A DNA stretch of 64,000 nt from Flavobacterium sp. GSB-24 (GCF_027924665.1 NZ_AP027043.1:558001-622000), one strand, 5' to 3'. Counted from the first letter of the stretch, positions 18,340 through 27,224 are shown. Notes: generated by a model not told the origin, from the letters alone. Program-made: numbers and translations.

Positions 18340-19407
18340 ATGAAAAAAAAATTGGAAGCCGATTTAATCAGCATTGCACATCGAATTTTGAAACTTAAAA
18401 ACAAGTCCGATATCAATCAATTGTATCTTGAAACTCAGAAATTATATGAGAAATTAGCGGTATTAAAGTTTGTAGAAGAAAATTTTGATGCTGCAAAACC
18501 AACAATCGGACAAAATGATATTACTTCAGAATTAGAAACAATTTTTGATAAAGAGGAAATAACTCCCGCTGCCGCTCAAATAGAAACTCCTGCCGCAATC
18601 ATTGAACTTGAGGAATCTTACGAACCAGAAGTTAAAGAAGAAATCACTGCTGAAATTCCTGAACCGATTACAGAAGAAACTGAAGAACCAATAGCTGCAG
18701 AAGTTACTGAACCAATAATTGAGGAAACACCTGAGCCTATTGCTGCTGAAATTATAGAACCTGAAGTAGAAAAAATTGAGGAACCAGTTGTTTCAGAAAT
18801 TATTGAAGTCGAAGCAGAAAAAGAAAGTGAAAAGATAGAAGAACCAAAGGAGAATATCGAAGAATTTTCATTTACAACCGTAAACGAATTAAAACCAATT
18901 CCAGATTTCATACCTGCTTTCGAATTAGAAACTGAAGAAATAAAAGAGGAAGTTAAAGAAGAACCAAAAACAGAAACTTCATCAATACCTACCATTTTAT
19001 TTGAAGATTTTGGAGTGAATTATGCCGATGCACAATTTGTAAAAGTTGATAGTTTTGAGGCTGTTCCACCAGCTAAAACTCCTTCGATTAATGATTTTAA
19101 AGAAGAGAAAAAGGTAGAAACAGCTATTCTTGAAACTCCTGCACAGCCAAAAGCGGTTAGTTTAAATGAAAAACTGGCAAGAGGTTTTCATATTGATCTG
19201 AACGATCGAATTGCATTTACAAAAAATCTTTTCGGCAACAGCACAGAAGATTACAGCCGTGTTTTAAATCAATTAATGACTTTTGATTCTTATGATGAAG
19301 CAAAAGAATTTATTGAAAACATGGTAAAACCAGATTATAACAATTGGGAAGGAAAAGATGATTACGCGGAACGTTTCCTTGGAATTGTGGAGAAGAAATT
19401 CGCTTAA
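18340..19407 (+). CDS. Acidic repeat-linker protein of unknown function
   Basis: This 355-residue protein has three parts. A helical N-terminal domain (about 1-65, 'LISIAHRILKLKNKSDINQLYLE') is followed by a very acidic Glu/Pro/Ile-rich linker (about 75-215) with loose repeats of the type 'EEPIAAEVTEPI'. A conserved C-terminal domain (about 270-355) has 'LNEKLARGFHIDLNDRIAF' and 'WEGKDDYAERFLGIVEKKFA'. It has neither a signal peptide nor membrane segments. It lies directly before rsmI on the same strand. I do not recognise a function; the two folded ends joined by a flexible acidic arm suggest a cytoplasmic scaffold. Confidence 0.7.
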   Translation: MKKKLEADLISIAHRILKLKNKSDINQLYLETQKLYEKLAVLKFVEENFDAAKPTIGQNDITSELETIFDKEEITPAAAQIETPAAIIELEESYEPEVKEEITAEIPEPITEETEEPIAAEVTEPIIEETPEPIAAEIIEPEVEKIEEPVVSEIIEVEAEKESEKIEEPKENIEEFSFTTVNELKPIPDFIPAFELETEEIKEEVKEEPKTETSSIPTILFEDFGVNYADAQFVKVDSFEAVPPAKTPSINDFKEEKKVETAILETPAQPKAVSLNEKLARGFHIDLNDRIAFTKNLFGNSTEDYSRVLNQLMTFDSYDEAKEFIENMVKPDYNNWEGKDDYAERFLGIVEKKFA

Positions 19408-19452
19408 AGACATTTTCACATCTCACATTTTACATTTCACGAATAAACAATT
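19408..19452 (+). repeat. Short-word repeat leader in front of rsmI
   Basis: TTCACATCTCACATTTTACA and a further TTTCAC word lie between the previous stop and the rsmI ATG. The same dialect precedes lpxH. Confidence 0.55.
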
Positions 19453-20169
19453 ATGTCAAAATTATATATCGTTCCAACGCCAATTGGCAATCTTGAGGAC
19501 ATGACTTTTAGAGCCATTCGGGTTTTAAAAGAAGTCGATTTGATTTTGGCGGAGGACACCCGAACAAGCGGTAAACTCTTAAAGCATTTTGAAATTGGCA
19601 CGCACATGCACAGCCATCATATGCATAACGAGCACAAAACAACCGAAAATTTAATTGCCCGTTTGAAAGCTGGCGAAACGATTGCTTTGATTTCTGACGC
19701 TGGAACTCCGGCAATTTCAGACCCTGGATTTTTATTGACCCGAGCTTGTGTCGAAAATAAAATCGAAGTTGAATGCCTTCCTGGCGCAACTGCCTTCGTG
19801 CCCGCTCTTGTAAACAGCGGACTCCCAAATGACAAATTTGTTTTTGAAGGTTTTCTGCCCGATAAAAAAGGACGTCAAACTCGTTTTTTGGCTTTAGCCG
19901 AAGAAACCCGAACAATGATTTTATACGTTTCGCCGCATAAACTCGTTAAAACTTTAGCCGAATTTGTACAATATTTTGGAGAAGACAGACAAGTCTGCGT
20001 TTCGCGAGAATTATCAAAATTACACGAAGAAAATGTTCGCGGAACTGCAAAAGAAGTTTTAGCGCATTTTGAGAAAACAGCACCGCGTGGCGAAATCGTC
20101 GTTGTCGTTGCCGGAAAAACAATAACAAAAGAACCTAAGAAAAGTAAGTTTTCTAAGGATGAAGAATAA
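19453..20169 (+). CDS. rsmI: 16S rRNA (cytidine-1402-2'-O)-methyltransferase
   Basis: RsmI 2'-O-methylates C1402 of 16S rRNA in the decoding centre, using S-adenosylmethionine. The tetrapyrrole-methylase fold is evident from 'LYIVPTPIGNLEDMT' at the N-terminus, 'LAEDTRTSGKLL' (about 32-43), 'ALISDAGTPAISDPGFLL' (about 75-92) and 'PGATAFVPALVNSGLP'. The C-terminus ends in a lysine-rich tail. At 238 residues it is slightly longer than the compact members. It follows the acidic repeat protein by 45 bases. Confidence 0.95.
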   Translation: MSKLYIVPTPIGNLEDMTFRAIRVLKEVDLILAEDTRTSGKLLKHFEIGTHMHSHHMHNEHKTTENLIARLKAGETIALISDAGTPAISDPGFLLTRACVENKIEVECLPGATAFVPALVNSGLPNDKFVFEGFLPDKKGRQTRFLALAEETRTMILYVSPHKLVKTLAEFVQYFGEDRQVCVSRELSKLHEENVRGTAKEVLAHFEKTAPRGEIVVVVAGKTITKEPKKSKFSKDEE

Positions 20170-20202
20170 TTCTATTTATAATCCAAACAATGCCCTTAAT
20201 TA

Positions 20203-20658
20203 ATGAAAAAGTTAATCTCTATAATTATCTGCATTACGTTATTTAGTTGTAATAATTCAGAAAATAGTTCAAACGAAGAAAAGGCCTTATTGGATAAAAT
20301 TTCCCAACTTGAAAATGAGAATAAAAGCCTAAAAGATTCATTATCAAAAAATGAACGTGATTTTTTAAATTCTCAAATGTTAATCGGAGTTCCTGATGTC
20401 GAAACTATTAAAGTTGGAAAAAAGAACAATATTGTAATGCTATTTCATACATCCGATAAAAAATTACCTAAATATGAAATTTATAAGATTGAAGGAGATA
20501 AAAAAATTAAAATTGGAGAAAACAATCAAACAAAATTTAATTACAATTTTATCCCAAAATCAATTGACGATAATAAAATACATTTGCTAGTAAAAATACC
20601 ATATCAGGGAAAAACAATTATTTTACAAAATGCAATGTCCTTTAATGTAAAAAAATAA
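20203..20658 (+). CDS. Small lipoprotein with a coiled coil
   Basis: This is a 151-residue protein with a lipoprotein signal ('IIICITLFSCNNS', Cys at about 16). A short heptad-like stretch follows ('LLDKISQLENENKSLKDSL', about 29-48), then a beta-rich domain of about 90 residues ending in 'NAMSFNVKK'. It is probably anchored in the inner or outer membrane facing the periplasm. The function is not recognised. It sits between rsmI and the HopJ gene on the same strand. Confidence 0.65.
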   Translation: MKKLISIIICITLFSCNNSENSSNEEKALLDKISQLENENKSLKDSLSKNERDFLNSQMLIGVPDVETIKVGKKNNIVMLFHTSDKKLPKYEIYKIEGDKKIKIGENNQTKFNYNFIPKSIDDNKIHLLVKIPYQGKTIILQNAMSFNVKK

Positions 20659-20662
20659 AATC

Positions 20663-21007
20663 ATGAGCATACAAGCCTTTTTAGAAAAAGTAAAACAAAC
20701 TCCAACTCACATCACATTTCCTGAAACTATTGCCGTAATCGAGGAAAATTACAACTTTACTCCAACCGCTTTTCAAAACGGAACACAGCATAATGCTGCT
20801 GGAGAAAATTCTGGTTCTTGTAAATTATTTTCTTTCGCAAAACTGCAAAATTTAAACAAAGAAGAAACTTTAGCATGTTTCGGAGCTTTTTATTTTGAAG
20901 AAGTTTTAAAAGATCCAAGCGGAACAAATCACCAGAACATTAGAAACTTCATCAACTTAGGCTGGGACGGAATTCAATTTGAAGGAAATGCTTTAGAAGC
21001 AAAATAA
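20663..21007 (+). CDS. HopJ type III effector family protein
   Basis: The 114 residues match the compact HopJ family: 'HITFPETIAVIEENYNFTPT', 'TQHNAAGENSGSCKLFSFAKL', 'ALEAK' at the end and 'FGAFYFEEVLKDPSGTNHQN' in the middle. The family is named after a Pseudomonas effector but is widespread in free-living bacteria that lack a type III system. None of the secretion genes are in the window, so a housekeeping role is more likely. It begins 4 bases after the lipoprotein stop, which suggests one transcript. Confidence 0.8.
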   Translation: MSIQAFLEKVKQTPTHITFPETIAVIEENYNFTPTAFQNGTQHNAAGENSGSCKLFSFAKLQNLNKEETLACFGAFYFEEVLKDPSGTNHQNIRNFINLGWDGIQFEGNALEAK

Positions 21008-21034
21008 TTATCTAAGATTTTTGATTAACGATTT

Positions 21035-21102
21035 TGATTTCAGAAATCAACAATCTAAAATCTACACTCTAAAATCTACACTCTAAAATCTAAAATCAAC
21101 CC
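21035..21102 (+). repeat. Short-word repeat leader in front of recJ
   Basis: The words AATCTAAAATCTACACTC and TCTAAAATCTAAAATC repeat at least four times with single-base changes and run up to 'CAACCC' before the ATG. Confidence 0.6.
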
Positions 21103-22815
21103 ATGCGTTGGACCTTAAAACCAAAACCTTCTGAAGATAAAATCAAACATTTGGCGCAGGCCTTAAATGTAGAAGATTTTGTAGCAACACTTTTGATTCA
21201 GCGTGGTATTGAAACTTTTGAAGATGCGAAGAACTTCTTTCGCCCGTCTTTAGAACATCTACATGATCCGTATTTAATGAAAGATATGGACAAAGCTGTT
21301 GCTCGAATCGAAGCGGCAATTGAAAACCAGGAAAATATTATGGTTTTTGGCGATTATGATGTTGACGGAACAACAGCGGTTTCTTTGGTTTCTTCTTACT
21401 TAAAATCACATTATCCAAACATTGCCACGTATATTCCAGATCGTTATAACGAGGGTTACGGCATTTCGTATAAAGGAATTGATTATGCGGACGACAATGG
21501 AATTTCCTTAATTATCGCACTTGACTGTGGTATCAAATCGATTGATCATATCGCTTACGCGAAAGCGAAAAACATTGATTTCATTGTCTGCGATCACCAC
21601 AGGCCTGGAGAATTTCTTCCAGATGCCGTTGCAGTTCTTGACCCTAAAAGAGAAGACTGCTCCTACCCTTATGATGAATTATGCGGCTGCGGTGTTGGTT
21701 TTAAGTTGATTCAGGCTTTAGGTCAAAACCGAAATGAAACTATCGAAGATTTAGTTCCCTATCTGGATTTGGTCGCTACGGCAATTGCTGCCGATATTGT
21801 TCCAATTACTGGAGAAAACCGTGTTTTAGCTTATTTTGGCTTAAAAGTAATTAATTCAGAACCGAGACCTGGAATTAAAGCTTTGGTTCATCAGGTAAAA
21901 AAGAAAGTTCTCGATATTACAGATGTTGTTTTTATTATTTCACCGAGAATTAATGCTGCAGGAAGAATCAAACACGGAAATCATGCGGTTGAATTATTAA
22001 CTGAATTTGATTTTGAACAAGCACAGCAATTCGCTTCAGAAATTGAACAGTACAACGCAGACCGAAAAGATTTAGATAAAAAAATTACCAAAGAAGCTTT
22101 TCAGCAAATTTTAGAAAACAATGAAGAAGAACGTTTTTCTACCGTTGTTTTTCAAGAAGACTGGCACAAAGGTGTGATCGGGATCGTAGCTTCAAGATTA
22201 ATTGAAACTTATTATCGACCGACTTTAGTTTTTACCAAAAGCGGTGACAAATATGCTGCTTCTGCCCGATCTGTAAAAGGTTTTGATGTGTATAATGCGC
22301 TTGATGCTTGTTCCGAGCACTTAGAACAATTTGGAGGTCATATGTATGCAGCTGGAATGACTTTAAAAGCCGAAAATTATCAGCTTTTTAAAGAGGCTTT
22401 TGAGAAATGTGTGCAAGAAACCATTCAACCCGAAATGCGCACTCCAGAAATTGAAATCGATGCAGAGATAAACTTCTCAGACATCACTCCAAAATTGATT
22501 AGAATTTTAAAACAATTTGAACCTTTTGGTCCTCAAAATATGACTCCAGTTTTTATGACTTCTGATGTAAAGGATACGGGGTATGCCAAAACGCTGGGCT
22601 CAGAAGAAGAACATTTAAGACTTTTCGTCAAACAATCCCGAGGTCTCGGGAACGACGGAATAGCTGCAATTGGCTTTGGACTGGGAAAAAAACTCAATAT
22701 TGTACAAAATCAAAATCTGTTTCAATTGGCATACTGTATTGCCGAAAATGAATGGAACGGAAATATTTCAACACAGCTTATGCTGAAAGACATTAGAACA
22801 AATGGAAGAGATTAA
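21103..22815 (+). CDS. recJ: Single-stranded-DNA exonuclease RecJ
   Basis: RecJ degrades single-stranded DNA 5' to 3' in recombination and mismatch repair. The DHH domain shows 'VFGDYDVDGTTAVSL' (about 80-94), 'ALDCGIKS' and 'VCDHHRPG' (about 160-167), which carry the metal ligands. The DHHA1 domain follows with 'RINAAGRIKHGNHAVELL' and 'GGHMYAAGMTL', and a C-terminal OB-like domain closes it. At 570 residues it is complete. Near residue 514 the coding sequence includes the perfect palindrome TCCCGAGGTCTCGGGA, which encodes part of SRGLGN and looks like a recent insertion in a surface loop. The stop overlaps the following MFS gene by 14 bases. Confidence 0.95.
   Translation: MRWTLKPKPSEDKIKHLAQALNVEDFVATLLIQRGIETFEDAKNFFRPSLEHLHDPYLMKDMDKAVARIEAAIENQENIMVFGDYDVDGTTAVSLVSSYLKSHYPNIATYIPDRYNEGYGISYKGIDYADDNGISLIIALDCGIKSIDHIAYAKAKNIDFIVCDHHRPGEFLPDAVAVLDPKREDCSYPYDELCGCGVGFKLIQALGQNRNETIEDLVPYLDLVATAIAADIVPITGENRVLAYFGLKVINSEPRPGIKALVHQVKKKVLDITDVVFIISPRINAAGRIKHGNHAVELLTEFDFEQAQQFASEIEQYNADRKDLDKKITKEAFQQILENNEEERFSTVVFQEDWHKGVIGIVASRLIETYYRPTLVFTKSGDKYAASARSVKGFDVYNALDACSEHLEQFGGHMYAAGMTLKAENYQLFKEAFEKCVQETIQPEMRTPEIEIDAEINFSDITPKLIRILKQFEPFGPQNMTPVFMTSDVKDTGYAKTLGSEEEHLRLFVKQSRGLGNDGIAAIGFGLGKKLNIVQNQNLFQLAYCIAENEWNGNISTQLMLKDIRTNGRD
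22636..22651. repeat. TCCCGA-N4-TCGGGA palindrome inside recJ
   Basis: TCCCGAGGTCTCGGGA is a perfect 6-bp stem with a GGTC loop, in frame within recJ. Copies with other loops lie at 5645, 35090, 35131 and, with an extra base pair, in three tRNA-like sequences near 28.2-28.4 kb. Confidence 0.75.
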
Positions 22816-24085
22816 ATCCAATAAGCAAGATCCGTATCAGGCATTGCGTTATAAAGAATTCAATGTATTTTTATTATTGCGTTTTGCGATGGTTTTTGCC
22901 TGGTCTATGCAGTTTATTATAATCGAATGGGAAGTTTACAGTTTAACTAAAAATCCGCTTTCGTTAGGAATTATTGGTTTAATGGAAGTTATTCCTGCCG
23001 TTTCGATGGCATTATTTGCCGGTCATATTGTCGATCAAAGAGAGAAAAAAGGATTATTAGTAAAATGTATTTTAGGTTTTTCAGTAATTAGTTTTGGATT
23101 ATTTTTACTGACTTGGCCTACAGTTGCTGGCGGCTGGTCTTCGACTGTAATTCTGTATTCCATTTATGCATTAGTGTTTTTGGGAGGTTTAGTACGTGCT
23201 TTTCTTGGGCCTACTATTTTCTCTCTTTTGTCCTTGATTATTCCTAAAAAAGTATATCCAAATGCTGCTACTTGGAGCAGTTCAGTTTGGCAGATCGGAG
23301 CTGTTATGGGACCTGCAATTGCTGGATTTTCTATTAACTGGATCGGAGTTCACTGGTCAATGTGTCTGGTATTTGGATTCTCAATTCTTTCTTTAGTTGC
23401 GCTATCACAAATCAGTAAAAAACCAATCATAAATCCGAAGATTGGAGAATCAATCAAAGATAGTTTAACCGAAGGCTTGACTTTTGTATTCAGAAACCAA
23501 GTTGTTTTAGGCGCTTTATCACTAGACATGATTGCTGTACTTTTTGGAGGAGCAGTTGCACTATTGCCTGTTTTTGCTCAGGATATTTTAAAAGTTGGTG
23601 CTGAAGGCTTTGGAATTTTAAGAGCTGCCCCTGCAGTGGGAGCTTTTATTACTATGATTATTTCTGCTTACGTGCCTTTATATAAAAATGCAGGAAAAAA
23701 ACTTTTAGCTGCCATATTTGTTTTTGGATTATCAATTATCTTATTTGGTCTTTCTACTTATTTCTGGCTTTCTGTTTTCGCCTTATTTTTAAGCGGTTTG
23801 GCTGATGGAATTTCTGTAGTAATCCGCCAAACGATTTTACAGCTTAAAACTCCCGATCATATGCGAGGGCGTGTTGGTGCCGTAAATTCAATTTTTGTTG
23901 GATCTTCTAATGAATTAGGCGCTTTTGAAAGTGGTGCAACCGCTAAATTAATGGGAGCTGTAACCTCTGTTGTTTTTGGAGGAAGTGTGACTCTTTTGAC
24001 TGTTGTGGTAACAGCATTAAAATCGCCGACATTCAGAAATTTAGATCTTCATAAAGATATGGAAGATCATCAAAAATTGGAATAA
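22802..24085 (+). CDS. MFS transporter
   Basis: This 427-residue protein has about 12 membrane segments. A cytoplasmic motif-A-like loop appears as 'FAGHIVDQREKKGLL' between segments 2 and 3. It resembles the MFS_3/enterobactin-exporter-like group (ending with 'DHMRGRVGAVNSIFVGSSNELGAFESG'). It starts inside the last codons of recJ, so the two are translationally coupled. The substrate is not evident; exporters of this type commonly move small metabolites or drugs. Confidence 0.85.
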   Translation: MEEIKSNKQDPYQALRYKEFNVFLLLRFAMVFAWSMQFIIIEWEVYSLTKNPLSLGIIGLMEVIPAVSMALFAGHIVDQREKKGLLVKCILGFSVISFGLFLLTWPTVAGGWSSTVILYSIYALVFLGGLVRAFLGPTIFSLLSLIIPKKVYPNAATWSSSVWQIGAVMGPAIAGFSINWIGVHWSMCLVFGFSILSLVALSQISKKPIINPKIGESIKDSLTEGLTFVFRNQVVLGALSLDMIAVLFGGAVALLPVFAQDILKVGAEGFGILRAAPAVGAFITMIISAYVPLYKNAGKKLLAAIFVFGLSIILFGLSTYFWLSVFALFLSGLADGISVVIRQTILQLKTPDHMRGRVGAVNSIFVGSSNELGAFESGATAKLMGAVTSVVFGGSVTLLTVVVTALKSPTFRNLDLHKDMEDHQKLE

Positions 24086-24225
24086 TACTTACAGAAACAT
24101 AGAAGTGCTATAAGTTAATTTTCAAATCTATCAACAATCAATTTAAATTATCTTATATCACTTACATGGTATAATATTTTTCTAGTTTTATGAACTTTTT
24201 ATTTAGAATTGATATAAATAATATT

Positions 24226-24233
24226 TATATTTG
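24226..24233 (+). promoter_or_regulatory. Bacteroidota -7 element
   Basis: TATATTTG fits TAnnTTTG and ends 20 bases before the ATG at 24254. Confidence 0.45.
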
Positions 24234-24253
24234 TTGACATAAAAGGTTTTACG

Positions 24254-24610
24254 ATGAGAGAAATTGAACAAATATACCATAACAACTTTGGAATAGCTTT
24301 TTACTGGAAAGATCATAACACGACAATTTCAGACAAAGTACAATTGGTTTTTAAAGAAACCGGCTTTTATTTTACCATTCAGGAATTAAATCTTTTTTGT
24401 GATTTAATTGAAGACAGTATGGTTGAAAATGGCTGTTGTGAAGCTTGTGAAATGAAATATTCCTGCCATAAATTTCTACTTAAAACTCCATGTAATTCTA
24501 TTGATTTAGCTGTAAATATGGCTGAATTGAGATCAATCAAAGATTTGGTTGAAGGTTCTTTATTCAAAATTGAATTGGATGAATATGTTTACGGAATAGG
24601 CATGAACTAA
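24254..24610 (+). CDS. Small conserved hypothetical protein with clustered cysteines
   Basis: This is a 118-residue protein with the cysteine cluster 'NGCCEACEMKYSCHKF' at about 56-71, and a further Cys 8 residues on; such spacing could bind zinc or an iron-sulfur centre. There are no membrane segments. It resembles a family of small Bacteroidota proteins (perhaps DUF6686), but I am not certain. It has its own promoter core and precedes the multihaem cytochrome on the same strand by 83 bases. Confidence 0.6.
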   Translation: MREIEQIYHNNFGIAFYWKDHNTTISDKVQLVFKETGFYFTIQELNLFCDLIEDSMVENGCCEACEMKYSCHKFLLKTPCNSIDLAVNMAELRSIKDLVEGSLFKIELDEYVYGIGMN

Positions 24611-24693
24611 GAAGCATTCTAAATATTTTAACAACATTTTTTCATTATTGAAATATATTTTGATTCAATTCAAAAAAAAGTATATTTACAGCA

Positions 24694-25905
24694 ATGAAAA
24701 AAGCTGTATTTCTAATTACCAATATTCTTTTGGCAATCTTATTTGTCAACTGCAACAATAAATCAGAAGAATATATTGACCCGCGCGGAACTGATTACGC
24801 AGGTTCTGAAAGCTGCGTTCAATGCCACAAAACGCAGTCGGAAATGGTATTTCACAGTTCGCACTTCAAAGCTACAGCGCCAGCCATACTCGAAAATGTT
24901 TCAGGAGATTTCGACTCTAAAAACCATACTTTCATTTATGATAAAGACACCAAATTGGTCATGGAAAAACATGGCGACAGTTTGTACCAGGTTTTGTATA
25001 AAAATGGAAAAGAAACAGCAAAATATAAATTCGAAATTGTTTTTGGAACCAAACATGCCCAAACATCAGTTTACTGGAGAAATAATAATACTTACGAATT
25101 ACCACTTTCTTTCTATCATTCTGTAAATAGCTGGGCAACAAGTCCTGGCTTTCCAGCCGACAAACCTTACTTTGACAGAATGGTCGTAAAAGATTGTTAC
25201 GCCTGCCATAGTTCTAATATCAGTTCTAGAACAGTTGACCAAAGTTCTACAGAGAAAAACTTCATGTCGATGGACATTGAAGATGTTATCAATAAAAAAA
25301 CTATTGTTTACGGAATTGACTGCGAGCGCTGTCACGGACCAGCAAAAAAACATGTGGAATTTCATTTAAAAAATCCAAACGTGAAAGTCGCAAACAGTAT
25401 TACCAGTTTTAAAACACTGAACCGACAACAAAAACTAGATGCCTGTGCATTATGTCATGCAGGAAATGATGGAATGAAGTTAAAATCCCGTTTTGAATTT
25501 AAACCTGGAGATAATTTATCGGCTTTCTTTCGTGAAACCAGAAGTATAAATGATACAACGCAATTTGATGTTCATGGAAATCAATTCAGATTAATGGCGC
25601 AGAGCAAATGTTTTATCAACAGCGAAAAAATGGATTGTATTACTTGTCATAATCCGCATGAAAATGCTTCTAAAAACATGGCATCATATTCTAAAATCTG
25701 CATGAGCTGTCATCAAGGCTTAAAACACAACGAAACAACGCTTAAAAGCATGCCCGAAAAGTTATTAGCCGACAATTGTGTAGAGTGCCACATGCCTAAG
25801 AAAGCTTCAAATGCAATTAGTTTTCAGCTTTCGAACAGTAAACAACTTTCGAATTATATTTTGAGAACACACAAAATTGGAATTTATCCGAAAAGCAAAA
25901 AGTAA
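24694..25905 (+). CDS. Seven-haem c-type cytochrome lipoprotein
   Basis: The 403-residue protein has a lipoprotein-type signal ('ILLAILFVNCNNKS', Cys at about 20). It has seven CXXCH haem-binding motifs: CVQCH, CYACH, CERCH, CALCH, CITCH, CMSCH and CVECH. The order and spacing resemble the cytochrome c554 / octahaem family of tetrahaem-based redox proteins that often carry TPR tails, but here no TPR is present and the protein ends shortly after the seventh haem. It probably faces the periplasm and moves electrons or reduces a nitrogen or sulfur oxide. No partner reductase lies nearby. Confidence 0.85.
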   Translation: MKKAVFLITNILLAILFVNCNNKSEEYIDPRGTDYAGSESCVQCHKTQSEMVFHSSHFKATAPAILENVSGDFDSKNHTFIYDKDTKLVMEKHGDSLYQVLYKNGKETAKYKFEIVFGTKHAQTSVYWRNNNTYELPLSFYHSVNSWATSPGFPADKPYFDRMVVKDCYACHSSNISSRTVDQSSTEKNFMSMDIEDVINKKTIVYGIDCERCHGPAKKHVEFHLKNPNVKVANSITSFKTLNRQQKLDACALCHAGNDGMKLKSRFEFKPGDNLSAFFRETRSINDTTQFDVHGNQFRLMAQSKCFINSEKMDCITCHNPHENASKNMASYSKICMSCHQGLKHNETTLKSMPEKLLADNCVECHMPKKASNAISFQLSNSKQLSNYILRTHKIGIYPKSKK

Positions 25906-26649
25906 TTATTTCTTGAATTCCTTCAATTCAAAAGTTTCGCCGTCAAAAACACCATATGTAAAATAACCAATCCAGTCGCCCAGATTAACATACTGGGAAT
26001 CTTCTCCAACGGTACGAATCATTGGTAAATGGCGATGTCCGAAAATAAAATAATTATAATGTTTGGTTTCTAGTTTGCGCTTTGCGTACAAGATCAGCCA
26101 TTCTTTTTCTTCGCCTAAAAACTTAATGTCTTCATCTCCAGAAATCAATTTGTTTTTAACCGATAAATATTGCGCCAAACTTACACCAACATCTGGATGT
26201 AGCCAGCGAAAAAGCCATTTTGAAAACGGATTCGTAAATACCTTTTTCATTCTTTTATAACCTTTATCACCAGGACCTTTTCCGTCGCCGTGACCAATTA
26301 AAAAGGTTTTTCCGTTAAAAGTAAATTCTTTGTTATCGTGATAAACGGGAATATTCAATTCGGTTTCAAAATAATCATTCATCCATAAATCATGATTTCC
26401 AACGAAAAAATAAATCGGGATGCCGCTGTCGCGAATTTCAGCCAGTTTGCCTAAGATGCGTACGAATCCTTTTGGAACCACCGTTTTGTATTCAAACCAA
26501 AAATCAAATAAATCACCCAATAAAAAAATCGCTTCTGCATCTTCTTTAACCTCATCAAGCCAAGCCACGAATTTCTTTTCACGTGGCAAACTCAATTCTG
26601 GAGTAGGCGCACCAAAATGCTGATCTGAAGCAAAATATATTTTTTTCAT
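25906..26649 (-). CDS. lpxH: UDP-2,3-diacylglucosamine diphosphatase
   Basis: LpxH removes UMP from UDP-2,3-diacylglucosamine in lipid A synthesis at the inner membrane surface. The calcineurin-like metal motifs are present: 'FASDQHFG' (about 5-12), 'LLGDLFDFWFEY' (about 43-54), 'FVGNHDLW', 'IGHGDGKG' and 'FGHRHLP'. At 247 residues the length is typical. The stop codon abuts the cytochrome stop codon tail to tail. The ATG at 26649 is preceded by a word-repeat leader. Confidence 0.93.
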   Translation of the reverse strand: MKKIYFASDQHFGAPTPELSLPREKKFVAWLDEVKEDAEAIFLLGDLFDFWFEYKTVVPKGFVRILGKLAEIRDSGIPIYFFVGNHDLWMNDYFETELNIPVYHDNKEFTFNGKTFLIGHGDGKGPGDKGYKRMKKVFTNPFSKWLFRWLHPDVGVSLAQYLSVKNKLISGDEDIKFLGEEKEWLILYAKRKLETKHYNYFIFGHRHLPMIRTVGEDSQYVNLGDWIGYFTYGVFDGETFELKEFKK

Positions 26650-26742
26650 TTAATGTGAGATGTAAATTGTGAGATGTAAGATGTGAAATGAAAAGCCTTT
26701 TACAATTTACTTTTCACATTTCACTTTTAACTTTTAACTTTT
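26650..26742 (-). repeat. Short-word repeat leader in front of lpxH
   Basis: Read on the minus strand, the gap is built from TTCACATCTTACATCTCACA and AAAAGTTAAAAGTTAAAAG words that run up to the ATG. It is the same dialect as the rsmI leader. Confidence 0.6.
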
Positions 26743-27195
26743 TTACAAATTATCCGATGCGTACCATTCTGCGAAAGAAGATTCTGTTTCTTGAAGTTTT
26801 AGCGAGAAAAGAGAAATTCCTTTTGGAAGTCTTGCCACAATTCTTTCTGCAAAATCTACCACCATATTTTCGCTTGTTGGCTGATAATCTACCAAAATAA
26901 CATGATGACCACGATTTTTCAATTCATTAGCCAATTCGATATGTGGCGTAGTTTGGTTAAAAACAGTTGCATGGTCAAACTGATCGACGATTTCTTCTTT
27001 TACAATTTTCTTTAGATCCGAAAAATCAATCACCATTCCGAACTTTACATTCGATCGATCTGTAATTGGCGAACCAATAACAGTTACCGATAATTTATAA
27101 CTGTGTCCGTGAACGTTCTTGCATTTTCCGTCGTAACCGTACAATGCATGTCCAGTTTCGAAACTAAATTGTTTTGTAATTCTGATATTACTCAT
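26743..27195 (-). CDS. queD: 6-carboxy-5,6,7,8-tetrahydropterin synthase (QueD/PTPS family)
   Basis: The family converts 7,8-dihydroneopterin triphosphate to 6-carboxytetrahydropterin in queuosine synthesis. The 150-residue sequence has the zinc-binding histidines in 'FETGHALYGYDGKCKNVHGHSY' and the catalytic Cys in 'KCKNVHGH'; 'FDHATVFNQ' and 'PTSENMVVDFAERI' are further family signatures. The TAAATTTG promoter core lies just upstream. Members can also make tetrahydrobiopterin, but the CKN-HGH arrangement favours QueD. Confidence 0.88.
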   Translation of the reverse strand: MSNIRITKQFSFETGHALYGYDGKCKNVHGHSYKLSVTVIGSPITDRSNVKFGMVIDFSDLKKIVKEEIVDQFDHATVFNQTTPHIELANELKNRGHHVILVDYQPTSENMVVDFAERIVARLPKGISLFSLKLQETESSFAEWYASDNL

Positions 27196-27216
27196 CGATG
27201 TTTAATTTTAAGGATG

Positions 27217-27224
27217 CAAATTTA
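27217..27224 (-). promoter_or_regulatory. Bacteroidota -7 element upstream of queD
   Basis: On the minus strand TAAATTTG fits TAnnTTTG, 21 bases before the queD ATG. Confidence 0.45.

Noticed and set aside
20663-21007. Evidence for a type III secretion system
   Set aside because: HopJ-family proteins are widespread in bacteria without such systems, and no secretion gene is present.
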